Assembly: GCA_025360565.1 (NCBI GenBank)
Contig: JANYBY010000068.1
Location: forward strand, 1-8,592
DNA: 8,592 nucleotides
Direction of reading: 5' to 3'
Origin: Bacteroidota bacterium
Lineage (GTDB): Bacteria > Bacteroidota > Bacteroidia > B-17B0 > Aurantibacillaceae
Part shown: positions 4,915 to 8,592 of the stretch, one piece after another
Numbering within the stretch: the stretch's first letter is position 1
How the letters are laid out: each line of letters opens with the position of its first letter
Notes under the pieces: model-generated
Database searches by the model: none
Told to the model about the DNA's origin: nothing
Seen by the model: the letters and a program-made list of their open reading frames with translations, nothing else
Position numbers and translations under genes: made by a program

Positions 4915-7050
4915 ATGAAATGGAGATTTTACATAATTTTTCTTTTTTTAAGCCTTAATTGCTTCTCGCAAATTGATTCTTCGGAAAAAGCGAATCCTGA
5001 TGTAAGCGCTGTAAAAGCGCTGTTTAGCGCCGCGCTTGCTAACGATGATATAAAAAATAGCACATCACAAATAAGTAAAGCAATTACTGACGCTGAAAAA
5101 ATAAATTATATTCCCGATACTGTCTTTACCGGTAAATTGGTGAAACGCGCTAACATATACATTCTTTCAGGCCAGTTTGAAGCGGGAAATATTTTTTGCG
5201 AATTTATTTTACGGCTGGCACCAAAACAAAAGTATTGGGAGGCAAGCGGACATGCGTTGTATCTTAAAGCAATTTATCATCAGCAGGTAGGAAATACAGA
5301 TTCTTCATTTTACGTTTTATATTGCGCCCGTTCTTACTATAAATACGCTAAGGATTCGTTACAAATTACCGCGACAAATAATTTAATTGAGCAAGCTTAT
5401 GAGCTGAAAGGTGATGCAGCCTCAGCTTTAGCATTTGATAAGGCCAACGGAAGAAGCCTGGGCTTTTTGGCAATTGATAAACTTGTTTTTTATGGCGTAT
5501 ATCTTGGTGTGCTTTTATTTTGCTTTATTTATAATTTATTCTTGTACAAATTTACGCGCGACAAGAGTTACCTGCACCTTGCAAAATGTATTTTTGCTTT
5601 TTTAATTTTTGTGTACACCGCCAATAACGATTTCGCATCTCAGTTTTCAAGAAACCAATTACATTTTACACTTCTCGAATTTTTGAAGAGCAATGTCAGT
5701 TATCTCGGTATGTTTTATTTCGCGTCATTTCTTCTGGTTTTTTTAGAAAATAAAAAAGAAGAGCTCTCTAAATTTTTTAAATTTCTTCGTATTTACAAAA
5801 AAGCTATAATTGTAATTGTTATAGTTTCAAATGCCCTGATTATAATGGGAGCAATTAAAAATAGAAATTATGATATGGGATATTATCTCGCATTCAGGGG
5901 ATGGTTCGGGTTAAATACCTTGATAGGTCTGCTTTGCACCTTTGTTGTTTATGGGGCGCTGTTTAAGAATTTGATCGGAAAAAAAATAAGAATGAGTTAC
6001 CTTTTTAACGGAATGGTAATAAATGCGCTGCTTTTAGCTTTGTCATTTTACGAGGCTGCAACTCAAAACAGAATTTCACACATCCCTTATCCACACGCCG
6101 CAGGAGCCACTGTTTTTCTCATTTTTATGACCGTTGCGGTTGCCGATAAAATAAATTGGTTTAAAAAGGAAAAAGAAGACGCGCAGGAAAATGCTTTAAA
6201 AAACCTGGAAAGAATTGTTGAAGAAAGAACGCATGACTTGCAGCAACAAAAAACAGTAGTAGAAGAAAAAAATAAAGAAATAACCGATAGTATCATTTAT
6301 GCCAAACGGCTTCAAGACGCAAATCTCTCAACCGAAAAAACCTTAGAAAAATTTTTTCCGGAAAGTTTTATTTTATTCAAGCCAAAGGATATTGTAAGCG
6401 GCGATTTTTATTGGATCCTTCATATTGATGACCCGTCAAAAAATAAAAACATTGCTGTGTTTGCTGCTGCGGATTGTACCGGACATGGCGTTCCCGGCGC
6501 TTTTATGAGTATGCTCAACGGTACGCTTTTAAATCAAACAGCCTATAACCCAAATATTAATACCCCGGCCGATGCACTTAATTTTTTGAATAAGGAACTT
6601 CCAAAAAATCTTAAATCGGCTGATGCAACTCAAGATATTAAAGATGGAATGGATATTGCTTTTTGCTTAATTGATTTTAATAAAAAAACATTAAAATTTT
6701 CAGGCGCCAATAATCCTTGCTGGATCATCAGAAACGGTGAACTGATAGAATTAAAAGCAACCAAACAAGCTATTACTGCTTCGGAAGAATACGCTAAAAA
6801 AATATTTACAGATCAGGTGTTCGATCTGCAAACCAACGATTGTGTTTATGTTTTTACCGATGGTTATGCCGATCAGTTTGGCGGACCAAAAGGAAAAAAA
6901 TTTAAATACAAAACCTTAAGCAATTTGCTTTTAACTCATAATGAAGAAACCTTGCAACGCCAGGGAAAAATTCTGGAAGAAACATTTTTAAAATGGAAAG
7001 GCGAGCTGGAGCAAGTTGACGACGTTTGCATTATCGGTGTAAGGATATAA
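4915..7050 (+). CDS. 7TMR-DISM sensor fused to SpoIIE/PP2C-type Ser/Thr phosphatase
   Basis: A 711-residue inner-membrane signalling protein. It has a signal peptide (1-18, before Gln20-like S-Q), then a periplasmic helical region at about 25-180 that looks like degenerate TPR repeats. Seven hydrophobic segments lie near 189-210, 221-237, 259-277, 297-314, 327-350, 362-381 and 395-412, as in the 7TMR-DISM family. A cytoplasmic coiled coil (413-465) and the Bacteroidota linker EITDSIIYAKRLQDA (455-469) lead into a SpoIIE-type phosphatase domain (about 485-711). Its metal-binding acidic residues are present: Asp497 in SGDFYW, Asp520 in AADCTGHGVPGAF, Asp649 in FTDGYADQFGG and Asp702/703 in QVDDVCI. 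It should dephosphorylate a Ser/Thr-phosphorylated partner, probably an anti-sigma-factor antagonist, in response to an envelope signal. The ATG at 4915 gives an intact signal peptide. It is monocistronic here. Confidence 0.93.
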   Translation: MKWRFYIIFLFLSLNCFSQIDSSEKANPDVSAVKALFSAALANDDIKNSTSQISKAITDAEKINYIPDTVFTGKLVKRANIYILSGQFEAGNIFCEFILRLAPKQKYWEASGHALYLKAIYHQQVGNTDSSFYVLYCARSYYKYAKDSLQITATNNLIEQAYELKGDAASALAFDKANGRSLGFLAIDKLVFYGVYLGVLLFCFIYNLFLYKFTRDKSYLHLAKCIFAFLIFVYTANNDFASQFSRNQLHFTLLEFLKSNVSYLGMFYFASFLLVFLENKKEELSKFFKFLRIYKKAIIVIVIVSNALIIMGAIKNRNYDMGYYLAFRGWFGLNTLIGLLCTFVVYGALFKNLIGKKIRMSYLFNGMVINALLLALSFYEAATQNRISHIPYPHAAGATVFLIFMTVAVADKINWFKKEKEDAQENALKNLERIVEERTHDLQQQKTVVEEKNKEITDSIIYAKRLQDANLSTEKTLEKFFPESFILFKPKDIVSGDFYWILHIDDPSKNKNIAVFAAADCTGHGVPGAFMSMLNGTLLNQTAYNPNINTPADALNFLNKELPKNLKSADATQDIKDGMDIAFCLIDFNKKTLKFSGANNPCWIIRNGELIELKATKQAITASEEYAKKIFTDQVFDLQTNDCVYVFTDGYADQFGGPKGKKFKYKTLSNLLLTHNEETLQRQGKILEETFLKWKGELEQVDDVCIIGVRI

Positions 7051-7057
7051 TGAAGGA

Positions 7058-7080
7058 TGGATTACAAATCCAATTGTTTT
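7058..7080 (+). terminator. Weak candidate terminator after the sensor-phosphatase gene
   Basis: A 6-bp stem, TGGATT (7058-7063) with AATCCA (7067-7072), has a 3-base ACA loop and is followed by a T-rich stretch interrupted by G (AATTGTTTT). It begins 8 bp after the stop codon. The stem is short and AT-rich, so activity is uncertain. Confidence 0.35.
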
Positions 7081-7101
7081 GTTACTCTTCGCAGATTGTA
7101 A

Positions 7102-7263
7102 ATCATCATTGTACGAAACAATGAATATTTCACTCATACAAGTTATCGCTTACATTTCAGAATTTGGCTCCATCGGAGCCTAATATTGGTAGAGAACAAA
7201 TAAAATAAAAATTTGAGTGCCGTAGGCACGCTATGAATTTTGAATGTTTCGTACAATCATGAT
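7102..7263. repeat. 162-bp element with 23-bp inverted ends and two internal hairpins
   Basis: The ends 7102-7124 and 7241-7263 are inverted copies matching at 20 of 23 positions, with a 13-bp perfect core (7108-7120 against 7245-7257). Inside lie two perfect small hairpins: GGCTCC-ATC-GGAGCC (7166-7180) and GTGCC-GTA-GGCAC (7217-7229). A third, TCCCG-ATAG-CGGGA (7268-7281), lies just beyond the right end. There is no open frame of note. The layout fits a MITE-like non-autonomous repeat or a structured RNA with a long closing stem. From memory, short hairpins of the 'GTGCCGTAGGCAC' kind are dispersed intergenic repeats in Bacteroidota; I could not check this. It fills most of the 276-bp gap between the sensor gene and the peptidase gene. 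Confidence 0.7.
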
Positions 7264-7277
7264 TGCATCCCGATAGC
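7192..7277 (+). repeat. Direct repeat copy 1 (86 bp)
   Basis: Runs from GAGAACAAATAAAAT to CCCGATAGC and matches 8325-8410 at 80 of 86 positions without gaps. It includes the GTGCC/GGCAC hairpin and the right inverted arm of the 162-bp element. It lies on the 3' side of the metallopeptidase gene. Confidence 0.9.
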
Positions 7278-7326
7278 GGGACGTGTGAAGAGGATGAATT
7301 GCACACTAATATGAGCCACTTATACT

Positions 7327-8238
7327 TTACTTAAGATTTATTTTGGTCAACCAAGCCTTTTTTAGATCATCCAGTGATGATTGAATTCTTTTTCCCAATT
7401 CCTCAATTTCTCTTGGATAAGCAGCAAGGCTTACAACTAGTGGGTCAATTCCATATTGCTGCGCAAGGTATTTTACAAAAGAACAAGAACAATGGTAAAA
7501 AGTTGGCGCATATAACTTTCTTTCTTTGCCGAAGAGCGGAATCAAGACACCTTTTTTGCCAATATAAGAAAGAATAGAATCGGCCAATTTTCCTTTCAAA
7601 TCCTCTTTGCAAACGCTATCCTTATTAGTTAAAAAGGATTTTGTTTGAACATCGAACAGGGGCAGTTTATATTTTTGTGAAACTGTCAGACTAATATATT
7701 CTGGTACCCCCTCTGACAGCCATAAAGGGATATTTGTAACAGCAATCTCCTGCGTGATAGTGTCATTGGTCCAATTTCCATTTTTGGTATTCAGCATTTC
7801 GTGGATGACTTCATGTAACCAAGGCGCTTTCCCTTGTTTTATGCGCCAAAAGGGGATTGAAACAAAACCTGCACCAGAACTTCGCGAAACAAGACTATCC
7901 AATCTGAAGTAAAACGTATAAGGCATCCCTTTTTGATGTACCTGCCATTTTTGAGGGACTTTGATTATCCTTTCCGCTGCGATGACACCAATAGACAGGG
8001 TATCTAATATTTCATCCATTCGGCTGTCTGATAACGAGTCTTTAGGAAACCAGGCTATAACGTTTTTTTTATTACGCTGCACTCCGTTTTTAATTAGCTG
8101 TATGATATTTGTTGAATCTCCGGGCTGAATAAAAGGCGCCCTGTAAAATTGCGGTATTTGGCCCTGTGCTTTTATACATACCAACGATGTCAGGATGAAA
8201 ATCGCCGTGATTAAACTATGAAAGAGTCTTTTTGTCAT
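7327..8238 (-). CDS. Secreted zinc metallopeptidase, gluzincin (peptidase MA-like)
   Basis: A 303-residue protein with a signal peptide (about 1-24, cleavage near Ala24-Gln25), so it should act in the periplasm or outside the cell. The zinc motif is His142-Glu143-x-x-His146 (LHEVIHEML). The third ligand is probably Glu176 in WLSEGVPEY, 30 residues later. This HExxH plus W-L-x-E-G-x-x-E-Y pattern is typical of gluzincins such as the peptidase MA family. The later YAPTFYHCSCSFVKYLAQQYG region (243-263) fits the family helix that follows the active site. The substrate is unknown. No disabling change is visible, so it should be active. It is a single gene between the sensor-phosphatase and folD, and both flanking spacers carry copies of the same 86-bp repeat. 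It could be called hypothetical by strict annotation, but the motif spacing supports the call. Confidence 0.82.
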   Translation of the reverse strand: MTKRLFHSLITAIFILTSLVCIKAQGQIPQFYRAPFIQPGDSTNIIQLIKNGVQRNKKNVIAWFPKDSLSDSRMDEILDTLSIGVIAAERIIKVPQKWQVHQKGMPYTFYFRLDSLVSRSSGAGFVSIPFWRIKQGKAPWLHEVIHEMLNTKNGNWTNDTITQEIAVTNIPLWLSEGVPEYISLTVSQKYKLPLFDVQTKSFLTNKDSVCKEDLKGKLADSILSYIGKKGVLIPLFGKERKLYAPTFYHCSCSFVKYLAQQYGIDPLVVSLAAYPREIEELGKRIQSSLDDLKKAWLTKINLK

Positions 8239-8309
8239 ACAAGTTTTTTGTCTAATGGAATGTCCGCCTGCTTGTGCCTAACGGGTTGCATTGTGCCGTT
8301 TTGCTACAT

Positions 8310-8317
8310 CAAATTTA
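8310..8317 (-). promoter_or_regulatory. Putative metallopeptidase promoter -7 element
   Basis: Minus-strand TAAATTTG fits TAnnTTTG and lies 71 bp upstream of the ATG at 8238. The only upstream TTTG is 12 bp away (8333-8330), too close for a standard -33 box. If real, its upstream half would lie inside direct repeat copy 2, which starts at 8325. Confidence 0.3.
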
Positions 8318-8324
8318 CGCATTT

Positions 8325-8410
8325 GAGAACAAATAAAATAAAAATCTGAGTGTCGTAGGCACGATATGAATTTTGAATATTTCGAACAATCGTGATTGCA
8401 TCCCGATAGC
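8325..8410 (+). repeat. Direct repeat copy 2 (86 bp), partial element
   Basis: Same orientation as 7192-7277, with six substitutions in 86 positions. One change weakens the internal hairpin to GTGTC/GGCAC with a T-G pair. The left inverted arm and the GGCTCC hairpin of the first copy are not found in the preceding 86 bp, so this is a truncated or mosaic copy. It lies in the 212-bp gap between folD and the metallopeptidase gene; the rest of that gap shows no gene. Confidence 0.9.
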
Positions 8411-8418
8411 TATCTGGA
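8401..8418. repeat. 18-bp palindrome at the end of repeat copy 2
   Basis: A self-complementary 10-bp core (GATAGCTATC, 8405-8414) is flanked by three more pairs and one C-T mismatch. The matching place in copy 1 (7268-7281) lacks four bases of this core yet still forms a hairpin, TCCCG/CGGGA. It lies 33 bp beyond the folD stop, with no T-run, so it does not look like a terminator. Confidence 0.6.
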
Positions 8419-8450
8419 CCTGTGATTAAGTAATTTAAAAATTGCAGATT

Positions 8451-8592
8451 TTACTTATAAATCTCTTTCTTCGCCGCTAATAAAGTATTTTGTAAAAGGC
8501 TGGTAATGGTCATTGGACCAACGCCACCGGGCACCGGTGTTATGAATGAACATTTTGGTGCCACTTCGTCAAACTTAACATCGCCCTTTAAT
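8451..8592 (-). CDS. folD: FolD C-terminus: methylenetetrahydrofolate dehydrogenase/cyclohydrolase (partial)
   Basis: Only the last 46 residues and the TAA stop (8453-8451) are in the window; the 5' part lies to the right. The sequence LKGDVKFDEVAPKCSF, then ITPVPGGVGPMTITSLLQNT and LLAAKKEIYK, contains the P-V-P-G-G-V-G-P-M-T motif diagnostic of FolD. The enzyme oxidises 5,10-methylene-tetrahydrofolate to the methenyl form with NAD(P)+ and hydrolyses that to 10-formyl-tetrahydrofolate in the cytoplasm. In family members this motif lies near the dinucleotide-binding site, and the last helix packs back on the N-terminal domain. It is on the same strand as the metallopeptidase, but 212 bp of repeat-bearing DNA separate them, so cotranscription is unlikely. 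The identification is firm even though the gene is incomplete. Confidence 0.95.
   Translation of the reverse strand, partial: LKGDVKFDEVAPKCSFITPVPGGVGPMTITSLLQNTLLAAKKEIYK

Noticed and set aside
6087..6296. A minus-strand open frame rich in Ser, Phe and Cys
   Set aside because: It is antisense to the coiled-coil linker of the sensor-phosphatase and is a composition shadow.
8276..8300. GCCTAAC followed by an AACGG/CCGTT inverted pair, resembling half of an integron attC site
   Set aside because: No matching GTTRRRY end follows at attC distances, the stem is only 5 bp, and no integrase gene is present.

Overview
The window looks like a piece of a Bacteroidota chromosome (phylum level only). 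The grounds are several. There is a secreted protein with a type B type IX secretion (T9SS) C-terminal sorting domain. There is the C-terminus of a '5-fold beta-flower' repeat protein. Signal peptides end in A-Q or S-Q. A 7TMR-DISM receptor is fused to a SpoIIE-type phosphatase. TAnnTTTG promoter cores of the Bacteroidota type occur upstream of genes. The DNA is AT-rich and genes are dense on both strands.

Layout from left to right. Positions 1-321 (+) hold the 3' end of a gene built of 51-bp tandem repeats, followed by a strong intrinsic terminator. Positions 3223 to 370 (-) form a tight three-gene operon: a LuxC-like acyl-CoA reductase, a small T9SS cargo protein with PKD-like domains, and an ABC importer ATPase with a C-terminal TOBE-like region. 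The ATPase has no ATG, GTG or TTG codon where its N-terminus must begin. A two-cluster ferredoxin (3288-3638, +) diverges from this operon across a 64-bp promoter region that contains a perfect inverted repeat. Next come a GNAT acetyltransferase and, upstream of it in the same minus-strand unit, a secreted MORN-variant protein (4798 to 3733). A large sensor-phosphatase (4915-7050, +) follows. The right part holds a secreted zinc metallopeptidase (8238 to 7327, -) and the 3' end of folD (8592 to 8451, -).

How the genes may work together. The acyl-CoA reductase and ferredoxin could be co-regulated redox and lipid functions. The sensor-phosphatase has a periplasmic part, seven membrane helices, a coiled coil and an intact phosphatase domain, so it probably passes an envelope signal to a partner-switching pathway; no partner is in the window. 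The ABC ATPase has no permease or binding protein here.

The least explained part is intergenic DNA around the metallopeptidase gene. A 162-bp element at 7102-7263 is bounded by a 23-bp imperfect inverted repeat (20/23) and carries two perfect small hairpins, with a third hairpin just outside. An 86-bp part of it recurs in direct orientation at 8325-8410 (80/86 identical), so the gene is bracketed by two copies. This could be a non-autonomous mobile repeat or a structured RNA element. No complete new defence or metabolic system is visible.
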